Notes under the pieces: generated by a model
Told to the model about the DNA's origin: nothing
The model's database searches: none
Seen by the model: the letters and a program-made list of their open reading frames with translations, nothing else
Shown here: piece by piece, positions 1 to 7,460 of the stretch
Numbering within the stretch: the stretch's first letter is position 1
Layout of the letters: each line of letters opens with the position of its first letter
Assembly: GCF_900091955.1 (NCBI RefSeq)
Contig: NZ_FMDF01000055.1
Coordinates: 1 to 33,635, forward strand
Origin: Streptomyces sp. Ncost-T10-10d
GTDB lineage: Bacteria > Actinomycetota > Actinomycetes > Streptomycetales > Streptomycetaceae
DNA length: 33,635 bases
Direction of reading: 5' to 3'
Position numbers and translations under genes: made by a program

Positions 1-662
1 CGGTCGCCGACGGCGCAGGCGGCAGCCTCGTCGGCACAGCGCTCCAGGGCGTAGCCCATGGGCGCGCGCAGGGAGCGCAGCGCGGGGTGGCAGAGTGCCG
101 CCACTTCGGCGGCGGCGATGAAGAGGTGGTGGTGGCCCGCGAGATGGGCGCGTTCATGTGCCAGCAGGGCGTCGCGTTCGGCGGGGTCCAGGGCACGCAG
201 CATCCCCGTGGTGACGACGATCCGGCCGGGAGTTCCGGGACGTCCGGGCAGCGCATACGCGTCGGGGCGGCTGTCGCGCAGGACGGCCAGCTCACCACCG
301 CTGCACTCGGACGGCTGCGCGGACCGGTGCAGCTCGGCCCAGTGGCGGCGGGCGGTGCGGGTGACGGCGACGGCGCAGCCCGCGAGCAGAGCCAGTGCGG
401 CAGCCGCGAGGGGCACGGCGGAGGCGGGAGCGGCGTCGGAGAGCGGCCTGACGAGTTCACCGAAGGCGGAGACGGCGGAGAACCGGGTCGCGCCGGGCAC
501 CACCAGCAGGGCCAGGGCGAGCAGGCTGCACAGGGCGAGGCCGATGCCCGTCGAAGCAAGCAGCCGTACGGCCCGCACCGGCGACAGGGCGTCTGCCAGG
601 CGACGGGCTGCGGGTACCGCGACGAAGGGCATCAGCAGCGGAACCCACACGGCATAGATCAT
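1..662 (-). CDS. M56-family membrane metallopeptidase (BlaR1/MecR1-like), C-terminus outside window
   Basis: Probable zinc protease of the M56 family that senses an envelope signal and leads to inactivation of the partner BlaI-type repressor. The frame is open from ATG at 662 to the left edge, giving 220 visible residues. Hydrophobic segments lie at about residues 2-18, 36-56 and 83-101. A soluble segment follows with the zinc motif HERAH (residues 169-173), and ExxAD further on (E207, D211) supplies the usual third ligand. The start overlaps the stop of the repressor gene by 4 nt (ATGA), so the two are translationally coupled. Any extracellular sensor domain would lie beyond the visible part, but many actinobacterial members lack a penicillin-binding domain. 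The family call is firm; the signal sensed is unknown. Confidence 0.88.
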   Translation of the reverse strand, partial: MIYAVWVPLLMPFVAVPAARRLADALSPVRAVRLLASTGIGLALCSLLALALLVVPGATRFSAVSAFGELVRPLSDAAPASAVPLAAAALALLAGCAVAVTRTARRHWAELHRSAQPSECSGGELAVLRDSRPDAYALPGRPGTPGRIVVTTGMLRALDPAERDALLAHERAHLAGHHHLFIAAAEVAALCHPALRSLRAPMGYALERCADEAAACAVGD

Positions 663-1132
663 CGGGCTTCTCCATCGAGCAGGTCCCGGAGCAGCTGCTC
701 GTCCTCGTCGGTGAGCTGTGACACGAATCGGGCCAGCACCGTGCTGCGGTCCTCCTCCTTCTGCAGCTCGCTGTGCATCCGGCGGGCGGTCAGCCCCGGC
801 GCGTCCTCGGTGGGGGTGTACGCGAATCCGCGGCCTGCGCGGGTTCGGGTGACCGTACCCTTTTCGTAGAGACGCGACAGGATCGTCGTGACGGTGGTGC
901 GGGCGAGAGCGGCCCCGATCGCACCCTGCACCTCGCCTGGAGTGAGTGGGGTTCCGGCCGCCCACAGGGCCGCCAGGATCGTGGACTCCAGCTCGCCGGA
1001 GGGGCGTCGTTCCGATGCGGTGTGGTGCGGCGACGGGCGCTCCGGTCCGGCTTCCGCCACCGGCCCAAGGGCTGGTTCGCCGTACGAGCCGGGGTCGGAT
1101 TCTCCGCTCGATATCCCCTTCACCTGGGACAT
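659..1132 (-). CDS. BlaI/MecI/CopY-family transcriptional repressor
   Basis: Winged-helix repressor of 157 residues. The DNA-binding domain spans about residues 45-108, with the recognition region around RTTVTTILSRLYEKG, and a C-terminal dimerisation helix region follows (LQKEEDRSTVLARFVSQL). This is the BlaI layout. Family members are usually 120-130 residues; here about 40 low-complexity residues precede the domain. The ATG at 1132 is chosen because GGAGGGGAG lies 5-6 nt upstream. The gene overlaps the M56 protease gene by 4 nt, the standard repressor-protease pair. The large inverted repeat at 1159-1191 sits immediately upstream and is the obvious operator, so autoregulation and control of the divergent dedA operon are inferred. 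BlaI proteins are released from DNA when the M56 partner is activated. Confidence 0.9.
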   Translation of the reverse strand: MSQVKGISSGESDPGSYGEPALGPVAEAGPERPSPHHTASERRPSGELESTILAALWAAGTPLTPGEVQGAIGAALARTTVTTILSRLYEKGTVTRTRAGRGFAYTPTEDAPGLTARRMHSELQKEEDRSTVLARFVSQLTDEDEQLLRDLLDGEAR

Positions 1133-1158
1133 GGGAACTCCCCTCCGCCTTCGGGCGT

Positions 1159-1191
1159 CTACAGTGACGTAGACCGTCTACATCACTGTAG
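1159..1191. promoter_or_regulatory. Nested inverted repeat, probable BlaI operator in divergent promoter region
   Basis: Two 16-nt arms, CTACAGTGACGTAGAC (1159-1174) and GTCTACATCACTGTAG (1176-1191), flank one C and form an inverted repeat with a single mismatch. Each arm is itself an imperfect palindrome (CTAC...GTAG), so the site can be read as two adjacent BlaI-like TACA/TGTA dyads. It lies 27 nt upstream of the repressor ATG and 55 nt upstream of the dedA GTG, so one site could silence both directions. Operator function is inferred from position and from the known TACA-TGTA type of BlaI sites. Confidence 0.7.
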
Positions 1192-1246
1192 TCAGTCCGG
1201 GCGTTCCGTAGGGCCGCCCGCTCACCATTATGGGAGACCTTCCACC

Positions 1247-1915
1247 GTGTCCGTATTCTCACTGGCGGCTGCGCCACAAGCGGTGAACCTGCTCGACGCA
1301 GGTTCACTGCTCGGAGCGTTCGGTGCGCTCGGCATCGCCGTCGTGCTCTTCGCCGAGACAGGACTGCTCGTCGGCTTCTTTCTGCCCGGCGATTCCCTCC
1401 TGTTCACGGCGGGCCTGCTCTGCGTGTCGGGCACCCACGGCCCGGTCCAGCTGTCGTTGCCACAGGTGCTGATCGCCGCCTTGGCCGGCGCGCTGCTCGG
1501 TGCGCAGGCCGGCTACTGGATCGGTCGCCGCGGTGGCCGGGCCCTGCTCGCCCGCAGTCGCGCCAAACGGCTGCACGAGGGCGCCGCCCGCGCCGAGGAG
1601 CTGCTCGGCAGATACGGCCATGCGCGGGCGATCGTGCTGGCCCGCTTCGTACCCGTCGTACGCACGGTGCTCAACCCGTTGGCCGGGGCGCTCAACGTCC
1701 CTGCCGGGCTCTTCACACTGTGGCAGGTCGTCGGCGGGGCGGTCTGGACCGTCGGACTGGTCCTCGCGGGATACGCACTGGGGTCCTCGGTACCCAACGT
1801 CGACCGCTATCTGCTGCCGATCGTCGCTGTCGTGGTCGTGATCTCCCTCATCCCGCTCGCTGCCGAACTGCTCCGCTCCCGCGGTCGGCGCACCGCCGAA
1901 GGAGACAACAGCTGA
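1247..1915 (+). CDS. DedA-family membrane protein
   Basis: Integral membrane protein of 222 residues. Family hallmarks are the early GFFLPGDSLLF segment, the glycine-rich GAQAGYWIGRRGG segment and the ARFVPVVRTVLNPLAG motif with its conserved arginines, followed by C-terminal membrane helices. Some DedA proteins (the UptA group) are undecaprenyl-phosphate flippases, and others affect membrane energetics. GTG at 1247 is taken as start because the family homology begins just after it; GGGAG lies about 10 nt upstream. The reading frame remains open further upstream, but that part runs antisense through the repressor gene and carries no family signal. The stop overlaps the ATG of the next gene by 1 nt. 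It is the first gene of a four-gene operon beside two PAP2 phosphatases, which suits a role in lipid-carrier recycling. Confidence 0.88.
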   Translation: MSVFSLAAAPQAVNLLDAGSLLGAFGALGIAVVLFAETGLLVGFFLPGDSLLFTAGLLCVSGTHGPVQLSLPQVLIAALAGALLGAQAGYWIGRRGGRALLARSRAKRLHEGAARAEELLGRYGHARAIVLARFVPVVRTVLNPLAGALNVPAGLFTLWQVVGGAVWTVGLVLAGYALGSSVPNVDRYLLPIVAVVVVISLIPLAAELLRSRGRRTAEGDNS

Positions 1916-2517
1916 TGCCTCTCGCCTCCACCGCCACCTCGTTCGACGGTGGCCTGTACACCTGGATCACCGAGCTGGCCCAGCGCTCCCCGGCCGCTCT
2001 GGATTCCACCATCCGCGTCTGGTCGGACTACGGACTGGCGCTGTTCGCACTGCTGATGCTCGCGTCCTGGTGGCGCTCCCGCTCCGCGGGCCCCGCCCGT
2101 ACCGCCATGGCGCTCTGCACCCCGCTCGTCGTGGTGGCCGCGTACATCGTCAACGATCTGGTGAAGTCGGTCTTCCATGAGCAACGGCCGTGCCAGACCC
2201 TGCATGTCGTGACGGTGGAAGCATGTCCCGCACTCGGTGACTGGTCCTTCCCCAGCAACCACGCCGCCATCGCGGCGGCCGCGGCAGTGGCGATCTGGCT
2301 GACCGACCGCCGGCTCGGGGCGCTCGCGGTGCCTGCCGCTCTGCTGATGGCGGCGTCCCGGGTCTGGATCGGTGTGCACTACCCGCACGATGTGCTGATC
2401 GGGCTGGTCACCGGCGCGCTGGTCGCCTGGCCTCTGACGGTCGCCGCGCGGCGCTGTGCCCCGGCGGTCGTCCGGCTGCGCGAGAGCCCGCTGCGCCCCC
2501 TGGTGGCGACACGATGA
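1915..2517 (+). CDS. PAP2-superfamily phosphatase (undecaprenyl-diphosphatase-like)
   Basis: Membrane phosphatase of 200 residues with all three PAP2 motifs intact: K84-x6-R91-P92 (KSVFHEQRP), PSNH at 113-116, and S148-R149-x5-H155-x3-D159 (SRVWIGVHYPHD). His116 would be the proton donor and His155 the nucleophile. Several transmembrane helices surround these motifs. The likely substrate is a lipid (di)phosphate such as undecaprenyl diphosphate (BcrC-like activity), inferred from size and from the DedA neighbour. The ATG overlaps the dedA stop by 1 nt (TGATG), so translation is coupled. The next gene begins inside this one's stop (ATGA). Confidence 0.88.
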   Translation: MPLASTATSFDGGLYTWITELAQRSPAALDSTIRVWSDYGLALFALLMLASWWRSRSAGPARTAMALCTPLVVVAAYIVNDLVKSVFHEQRPCQTLHVVTVEACPALGDWSFPSNHAAIAAAAAVAIWLTDRRLGALAVPAALLMAASRVWIGVHYPHDVLIGLVTGALVAWPLTVAARRCAPAVVRLRESPLRPLVATR

Positions 2518-3218
2518 CCGAAGACGCTTCGGCGGTCGCGCGCGCCCGGCCCGGACCCGGCGCGTTACCGCTCCGTACACCACTGGGAGCCGTTCTCGTC
2601 GCGCTGCTCGGACTGATTGCGCTGGCGGCTCTCGTCCTGGCCACCCGGCACGGCTCCCCGCCCGCCCTGGACCGGGCCGGCCACGACTGGTCGCTGCGGC
2701 ATCGGCCGCCGGGCCTCGTGACGACCGCCCGGGCCATCACGGCCACCGGTACCGGAGTGTTCCCGTACGGGACAGCGGTGGTCGCCGGGCTGATCGCAGG
2801 CCGTGACACCCGCCGACGGCTGGGGTACGCGGCAGGCGCCCTGGCCTTCCTGCTGCTTGCGCAGGGTGTCCGCTATGTCCTCATGGAGCTGATCGCCCGG
2901 CCCCGCCCGCCGCTGGACGACTGGGCCACGCACGCCTCGGGCTTCGCTTTCCCTTCCGGGCACGCGACGACGTCCGCGCTGATGGCCGGTCTGCTGCTCA
3001 CGGCCCTCGGTCTCCGGACGCGCGGCGGGACCGGGCCGCGTCCCCTCCGCTCCGTCGTCGCCACCCTGGTGGTCTGCTGGGCCGCGGCCGTCGGTCTGAG
3101 CCGGGTTCTGCTCGGCGTTCACTGGGCGACGGATGTACTCGGCGGATGGCTGTTCGCCACGGTCTGGATCGGGCTCGGGACCGCGCTGATACGGAAGGCA
3201 CTGCCGCTCCCGCAGTGA
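2514..3218 (+). CDS. PAP2-superfamily phosphatase, second copy
   Basis: Membrane phosphatase of 234 residues. PSGH at 147-150 and S196-R197-x5-H203-x3-D207 (SRVLLGVHWATD) are intact. In the first motif the usual lysine six residues before the RP of ARPRPP is replaced by Met124, so phosphate binding there may be altered. There are five to six hydrophobic segments, beginning at about residues 25-43. The ATG overlaps the preceding phosphatase stop by 4 nt. It is clearly different in sequence from the first PAP2 gene, so this is not a recent tandem duplication. Substrate is probably a prenyl or glycerolipid phosphate; a role in undecaprenyl recycling is inferred from the operon. Confidence 0.85.
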   Translation: MTEDASAVARARPGPGALPLRTPLGAVLVALLGLIALAALVLATRHGSPPALDRAGHDWSLRHRPPGLVTTARAITATGTGVFPYGTAVVAGLIAGRDTRRRLGYAAGALAFLLLAQGVRYVLMELIARPRPPLDDWATHASGFAFPSGHATTSALMAGLLLTALGLRTRGGTGPRPLRSVVATLVVCWAAAVGLSRVLLGVHWATDVLGGWLFATVWIGLGTALIRKALPLPQ

Positions 3219-3256
3219 CCGGTCCGTTCAGGCCCCACCCCTCGAGGTTCCGTGCG

Positions 3257-4351
3257 ATGCCACTCATCTCTCCCGCACGTACCACCCGTGTCATCCGTCC
3301 GCCGGTTGTGCCGCGTCTGCTCTCGCTCCTCCAGCGACGGCTGACCTGGGTGATGGTGGCCGCGTACACGGCGGCCACACTGCTGCCGCAGGCCGGACTG
3401 GCCCTGCGGCAGCTTCACCTCGCCGCGGTGCCCTTACCCGCCGGCGCGGCCCGTACCCAGCTCACCCTGCCGTCGCTCCTGCTCGGCTATCTGCTCTTCA
3501 CCGCGGCGTTACGGGTGCCTGCCGGGGGGCTGCCCGGGCTCGTCCGCCGACCACTGCCGCTGCTGGTGGGAACGGCCGCCAACACGCTCATTCCGCTGGC
3601 CCTGCTGCCCGGCGTGGCCGTTGCACTGGGCCAACTGCCCGATGCCGACGGCTGCAGCGGACTGATCACCGGCCTCGCGCTCGTGGGGGCCATGCCGGTC
3701 GCGGCCGGAGCCACGGTCTGGGGCGGGCGGGCGGGCGGCAACCACTCCCTGGTCGTGGGGATCGTGCTCGCCTCCACCCTGCTGAGTCCACTGACGATTC
3801 CGCTGATGCTCTCGGCGGCCTCGACTCTGACACGTGGCCACTATGCCCACGATCTGTCCCGGATGGCTGCGACGGACGGCGGGGCGTTCGCCGTGATCAG
3901 CGTGATCGTGCCGTGCGTCGCCGGTCTGGCCGTCCAACGGGTGACACCCCGCCATGTGCTCGAACGGCATCTGCCGTGGCTGCGGCTGCTCGGACTCCTC
4001 GACGCGGTGCTGCTCACGTACAGCAACGCCTGTGGAGCGCTCGGCGGCTTCCTGCTCCACCCGCGGCCCGCACTGCTGGTCGCGGCCGTCGTCGTGTCCG
4101 GGGCCCTGTGCGCGGCGTCCTTCGTCATCGGCTGGTGTCTGGCCCGCACGGTCCGGGCGAACCGCGCGGACACGGTCGCGATCACGCTGACCTGTGGAAT
4201 GAACAACAGCAGCGCGGGTGCGGTACTGGCCGCGACGAATCTGCCGAGCAGCCCTCAGGTGCTCCTGCCCGTTCTCGCGTACAGCCTGTTGCAGAAGTGC
4301 GGGGCAGGGCTGGCGGACTCGGTGCTGCGCCGCAGGGCCGCCGCCTCCTAG
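3257..4351 (+). CDS. Bile acid:sodium symporter (BASS) family transporter
   Basis: Polytopic membrane protein of 364 residues with about nine to ten hydrophobic segments. The family is indicated by the late motif CGMNNSSAGAVLA, matching the conserved GM(R/N)N region that forms part of the sodium site in BASS proteins, and by PVAAGATVWGGRAGGN in the first half. The substrate is unknown: bacterial members carry organic anions. ATG at 3257 is chosen, with GAGG about 10 nt upstream. An in-frame GTG at 3215 overlaps the preceding stop (GTGA) and would add 14 residues, so the start is uncertain. It is the last gene of the dedA operon, and its stop overlaps the convergent DUF6191 gene by 4 nt. Confidence 0.8.
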   Translation: MPLISPARTTRVIRPPVVPRLLSLLQRRLTWVMVAAYTAATLLPQAGLALRQLHLAAVPLPAGAARTQLTLPSLLLGYLLFTAALRVPAGGLPGLVRRPLPLLVGTAANTLIPLALLPGVAVALGQLPDADGCSGLITGLALVGAMPVAAGATVWGGRAGGNHSLVVGIVLASTLLSPLTIPLMLSAASTLTRGHYAHDLSRMAATDGGAFAVISVIVPCVAGLAVQRVTPRHVLERHLPWLRLLGLLDAVLLTYSNACGALGGFLLHPRPALLVAAVVVSGALCAASFVIGWCLARTVRANRADTVAITLTCGMNNSSAGAVLAATNLPSSPQVLLPVLAYSLLQKCGAGLADSVLRRRAAAS

Positions 4352-4713
4352 GACCTTTCGTCTGGCCCCGGCCTGATCGGAACGAGGGGCCCCTGGCTCC
4401 CGTGGCCGGGCAGGCGGATGACGGCGAGGCCGCCGTCGAGGTCGACGGTGGAACGGTGGGGCGGCGCGCCGTCCTCCTCGTCGTCACGCAGCAGCAGGGC
4501 GCTGCGGCGCTCCTTGAGTTCGCTCTGTTTGCCGGGCGAGAAGGTCGCATGCAACTGCTCGAAGCCGGTCGCCGAAACCTGGCCCCGGCGTGCGCTGTTG
4601 CGCCACGGCAGCAGACCGGCCCGCCCTGCGCACAGCATCAACTGGTCGAGAAGAGCGACGCCGGTCAGCCCGATCACCAGTCCGGGCAGCGTCATCAGTG
4701 CGACGAATTCCAT
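4348..4713 (-). CDS. DUF6191-like small membrane protein
   Basis: Protein of 121 residues with one N-terminal hydrophobic helix (about residues 5-24, FVALMTLPGLVIGLTGVALL). A conserved-looking segment follows (GLLPWRNSARRGQVSATGFEQLHATFSPGKQSELKERRS), and the tail is variable. This matches small actinobacterial proteins annotated as DUF6191, whose function is unknown. ATG at 4713 starts directly before the membrane helix; an upstream extension would add 28 arginine-rich residues without membrane character. The ribosome site is weak. The 3' end overlaps the convergent transporter gene (4348-4351), so no terminator separates the two. Confidence 0.7.
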   Translation of the reverse strand: MEFVALMTLPGLVIGLTGVALLDQLMLCAGRAGLLPWRNSARRGQVSATGFEQLHATFSPGKQSELKERRSALLLRDDEEDGAPPHRSTVDLDGGLAVIRLPGHGSQGPLVPIRPGPDERS

Positions 4714-4765
4714 CCGCCCAGTCTCATCGATGTGGGGTGCGGTGCGCATCGGTCGCGGGTACGAC

Positions 4766-4800
4766 CGTGGGGGCCGACGCATTGCGCAACGGCCCACACG
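4766..4800 (-). terminator. Hairpin terminator downstream of alcohol dehydrogenase
   Basis: Inverted repeat CGTGGGGGCCG (4766-4776) and CGGCCCACACG (4790-4800), pairing with one mismatch around a 13-nt loop. It lies 26 nt past the dehydrogenase stop. There is no T-run, as is common for Streptomyces terminators. Function is inferred from position. Confidence 0.5.
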
Positions 4801-4826
4801 GTCCTGGGGATCAGAGCTGTTGGCGG

Positions 4827-5867
4827 TCAGCCGTTGGGGAGGATGACCGCGCGGCCGTTGATCTTCCCGTGGTGCAGCCGCTCGTACGCCAGCGGCGCCT
4901 CGTCCAGCGTGTAGGTCTCGACGTGGACCTCGACCGATCCTGCACGGGCGAGGTCGAGTACCTCGGCGAGCTCGGAGCGCGATCCCCAGTACGGGGAGGT
5001 CACCGTCGTGCTGTACGGCAGTGACCCGAAGCCGACCGGCAGCGCACCGCCGCCGAGGCCGACGATCGTGACATCGGAGTCGATGGCGGCCGCTGCCCCC
5101 GCCGTGGCGACGGTGGGAGGTGCTCCGACGAAGTCGAGGACGACCTGGGCGCCGACACCGCCGGTCAGTTCACGGATCTTCGCCGCGGCGTGTTCGTCTG
5201 AAAGCACGGTCTCGTGGGCGCCGACGGCGCGGGCCAGGGCGAGCTTGTCCTCCGACACGTCCAGGGCGACGACCCGGACGGCCGTCATGACGCGCAGCAG
5301 CTGGATCGCGACGTGGCCGAGGCCACCGGTGCCTATGACGACGGCGGTGGCACCGGGTACCAACTTGGGCAGGGACCGCTTGATCGCGTGGTACGGGGTG
5401 AGGCCCGCGTCGGTGAGCGGCACGGCCTGGACCGGGTCGAGGTCGCCGAGCGGCACCAGGTGGCGGGGGTCGTCGACGATCATGTACTCGGCCATGGCGC
5501 CGGGCGAGCCGAGTCCGGGCGGGGTGATGCCGAGTTGCTGGGCGCGCAGGCAGTAGTTCTCCTTGCCCTCGGCGCACTTGACGCACGTACCGCAGCCCCA
5601 GGGGCCGTAGACCGCAACGGACTCGCCGATCGAGAGGCCGCTCACTCCGTCGCCGAGTGCGGCGACGGTGCCGACGCCCTCATGGCCGAGGGTGAGCGGC
5701 AGCGGGAAGGGGATCTGCTCCGCGGGCCGGCTCATCACGGCGATGTCGGAGTGACAGACACCTGCGGCAGTGACCTTCAGCAGCACCTGGCCTGGGCCGG
5801 GCGACGGGTCGGGCACCGTGACGACTTCGGGTGCTGAGCCGACGGCGCGGTACTGAACGGCCTTCAT
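4827..5867 (-). CDS. Zinc-dependent NAD(P) alcohol dehydrogenase
   Basis: Medium-chain alcohol dehydrogenase of 346 residues with both zinc sites. Catalytic ligands are Cys38 (GVCHSD) and His62-Glu63 (GHEGVG); the structural-zinc cysteines are C92, C95, C98 and C106 (CGTCVKCAEGKENYC). A Rossmann fold follows with GTGGLGHVA, and then ALDVSEDKLALA, whose aspartate favours NAD(H). It oxidises an alcohol to an aldehyde or the reverse; the substrate is unknown. GAGGAG lies 7-8 nt before ATG 5867. It follows a short-chain dehydrogenase by 64 nt on the same strand, and both probably belong to the TetR-led operon. The frame stays open upstream into the neighbouring gene but that part is antiparallel noise. 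Confidence 0.92.
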   Translation of the reverse strand: MKAVQYRAVGSAPEVVTVPDPSPGPGQVLLKVTAAGVCHSDIAVMSRPAEQIPFPLPLTLGHEGVGTVAALGDGVSGLSIGESVAVYGPWGCGTCVKCAEGKENYCLRAQQLGITPPGLGSPGAMAEYMIVDDPRHLVPLGDLDPVQAVPLTDAGLTPYHAIKRSLPKLVPGATAVVIGTGGLGHVAIQLLRVMTAVRVVALDVSEDKLALARAVGAHETVLSDEHAAAKIRELTGGVGAQVVLDFVGAPPTVATAGAAAAIDSDVTIVGLGGGALPVGFGSLPYSTTVTSPYWGSRSELAEVLDLARAGSVEVHVETYTLDEAPLAYERLHHGKINGRAVILPNG

Positions 5868-5931
5868 GGGGTTCTCCTCACTGCTTTCTTTTATGTTCTG
5901 TTGGTCGCTCCCCCGTTCCCCCGTCCGCCGA

Positions 5932-6705
5932 TCAGGAGGCGGAGTAGCCGCCGTCCACCAGGTGGTAGCTGCCGTGGATGAAGGAGGCGCGGTCGGAGAG
6001 CAGGAAGGCGGCGAGTTCGGCGACTTCCTCCGCCTTGCCGAGGCGTCCGGCCGGGTGCAGCGAGATGAGGTGGTCGCGGGCCGGGCCGTCCGTATTGCGC
6101 AGCAGCGGCGTGTCGATGAAGCCGGGGCCGACGGCGTTGATCCGGACGTTCTGTGCCGCGTATTCGAGGGCGGCCGTCTTGGTGAGGCCGACGACACCGT
6201 GCTTGGCGGCCACGTACGCGGGCGATCCGGCGAAGCCGTTGGTGCCGAGGATCGACGACATGTTGACGACGGCGCCGCCGCCCGCCGCGACGATCGCGGG
6301 AAGCTCGTAGCGCATCGAGTAGAAAACACCACTGAGGTTGGTGGCGACGACCCGGTTCCAGTCCTCGATCGCGTACTCACCGGTGGGGTTGCTGGGACCG
6401 CCGATGCCCGCGTTGTTGACGGCGAGGTGCAGGGCGCCGAACGTCTCGACGGCGAATCGCACGCCCGCTTCCACGGACGCCGGGTCGGTCACGTCCATGG
6501 CCACCGCGGCGGCCTTGGCGCCGGCACTCTCCAGTTCGGTGACCGCCTTGCGGGCGTTGGCCTCGTCGTAGTCGGCGACGACGACGGACGCGCCGCCTGC
6601 GGCCAGCCGGTGGGCCAGGGCCAGTCCTATGCCGGAGGCGCCGCCGGTTATGAGGGCGGTCCTGCCGGCGAACTCCTGGTCCGCGGGGGTGAGGGGGGTG
6701 CTCAT
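5932..6705 (-). CDS. SDR-family oxidoreductase
   Basis: Classical short-chain dehydrogenase of 257 residues. Cofactor motif TGGASGIG is at 20-27, with Asp45 after the second strand (VVVADYD). NNAG is at 97-100, the serine is in NMSS (149-151), and the catalytic pair Tyr164/Lys168 is in YVAAK. The C-terminus contains the usual SFIHGSYHLVDGGYSA. It reduces a ketone or oxidises a secondary alcohol; the substrate is not predictable. ATG at 6705 overlaps the reading frame of the upstream TetR C-terminus by 4 nt (ATGA), so the pair was built as a coupled unit. AGGAAA lies about 9 nt before the start. Confidence 0.92.
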   Translation of the reverse strand: MSTPLTPADQEFAGRTALITGGASGIGLALAHRLAAGGASVVVADYDEANARKAVTELESAGAKAAAVAMDVTDPASVEAGVRFAVETFGALHLAVNNAGIGGPSNPTGEYAIEDWNRVVATNLSGVFYSMRYELPAIVAAGGGAVVNMSSILGTNGFAGSPAYVAAKHGVVGLTKTAALEYAAQNVRINAVGPGFIDTPLLRNTDGPARDHLISLHPAGRLGKAEEVAELAAFLLSDRASFIHGSYHLVDGGYSAS

Positions 6706-7372
6706 GAGGTTGCGTTTCCTTCCGTGGTGCTGTGCGGCGCCGCCCCGGCGGGATGCTGCGTGAGCAGTTCTCCGGAGAGTGCGTCGAAGGCCTGCCCGAT
6801 CAGTCGGGGCAGGTTGTCCGGGTGCCCGCCGCGGGCCCAGGCGGCTTGGGCCGCGAGGAGTGCCCCGGCGCCCGCGGCGACCGCGACGGCGGGACGGATG
6901 TCCAGCCGCGGGTCGACTCCGAGCCGCTGCGCGATGATGGCGACCGAGTCCTCCTGGGCGTCCACCCGGATGTGGTGGAACGCGGCGTAGAGGGTCGGCT
7001 CCTGCTCGGCGAGGACCAGCACGTCGAAGATCCGGTCGCGGCGGTGCCACGCCTGTGCGTCGGGGTCGTCGAGCCAGGCGACAACGGCGCGGCGGTAGGC
7101 GGTGAGGGGGGCTCGTCGGCGGGGCGTACGCGCAGGGCGTCGTTGATCCGGTCGCCGTCGTCCCGGAGCGAGTCCAGGACTGCGGCTTCCTTGCTGGTGA
7201 AGTACCGGCTGAAGGTCCGCCGGTCGACGTCCGCGCGTTCCGCGATCTCCTCGACCGTCACATTTTTCAGACCTCGGTCGAGTACGAGCTCGAACGCGGC
7301 CTGAGCCAGTGCGTCCCGGGTCCTGCGGGCCTTGCGGCTCCGTCGCTCCGGGGTCTTTCGTTCCGGATTCAT
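6702..7372 (-). pseudogene. TetR-family regulator split by a 1-nt frameshift
   Basis: The N-terminal helix-turn-helix part is in one frame (from ATG 7372, or GTG 7387, to about 7105) and includes ALAQAAFELVLDRGLKNVTV and VDRRTFSRYFTSKEA, a good TetR domain. The ligand-binding part continues in a second frame (AYRRAVVAWLDDPDAQAWHR onwards) down to the stop at 6702. The switch falls at the six-G run 7106-7111 (six C in the coding strand); one more C there would give a continuous protein of about 224 residues. The C-terminal frame ends in the 4-nt overlap with the SDR gene, which shows it is the true original frame. Without the base, the N-terminal frame runs on to 6800 as missense. It could be a real knockout, a slippage switch or a sequencing error. 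It probably controls the SDR-ADH operon. Confidence 0.8.
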
Positions 7373-7389
7373 GAGTGCACGGTACACCT

Positions 7390-7429
7390 AAAAAATGTCC
7401 CGACGCGACAAAAGTCTCGTCGGGACATT
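7390..7429 (-). terminator. Rho-independent terminator of the PP2C gene
   Basis: Stem arms are at 7394-7409 and 7414-7429 (outer core AATGTCCCGACG / CGTCGGGACATT) with one internal mismatch and an AAAA loop. On the minus strand the hairpin is followed directly by six T residues (7395-7390). It starts 31 nt after the PP2C stop. This is the most canonical intrinsic terminator in the window. It ends only 17 nt before the TetR ATG, so the TetR promoter must overlap it or lie inside it. Confidence 0.85.
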
Positions 7430-7460
7430 GGATCAGCATCCGGCCGCCCTGCCGGAGCCT

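Noticed and set aside
773..1246. Upstream extension of the DedA frame to 773
   Set aside because: It would run antisense through the repressor gene and its operator; DedA similarity starts at the GTG at 1247.
7394..7429. Hairpin as a TetR operator only
   Set aside because: The T6 run directly after the stem on the minus strand and the position after the PP2C stop make a terminator the better primary reading; operator function is kept only as a possibility.
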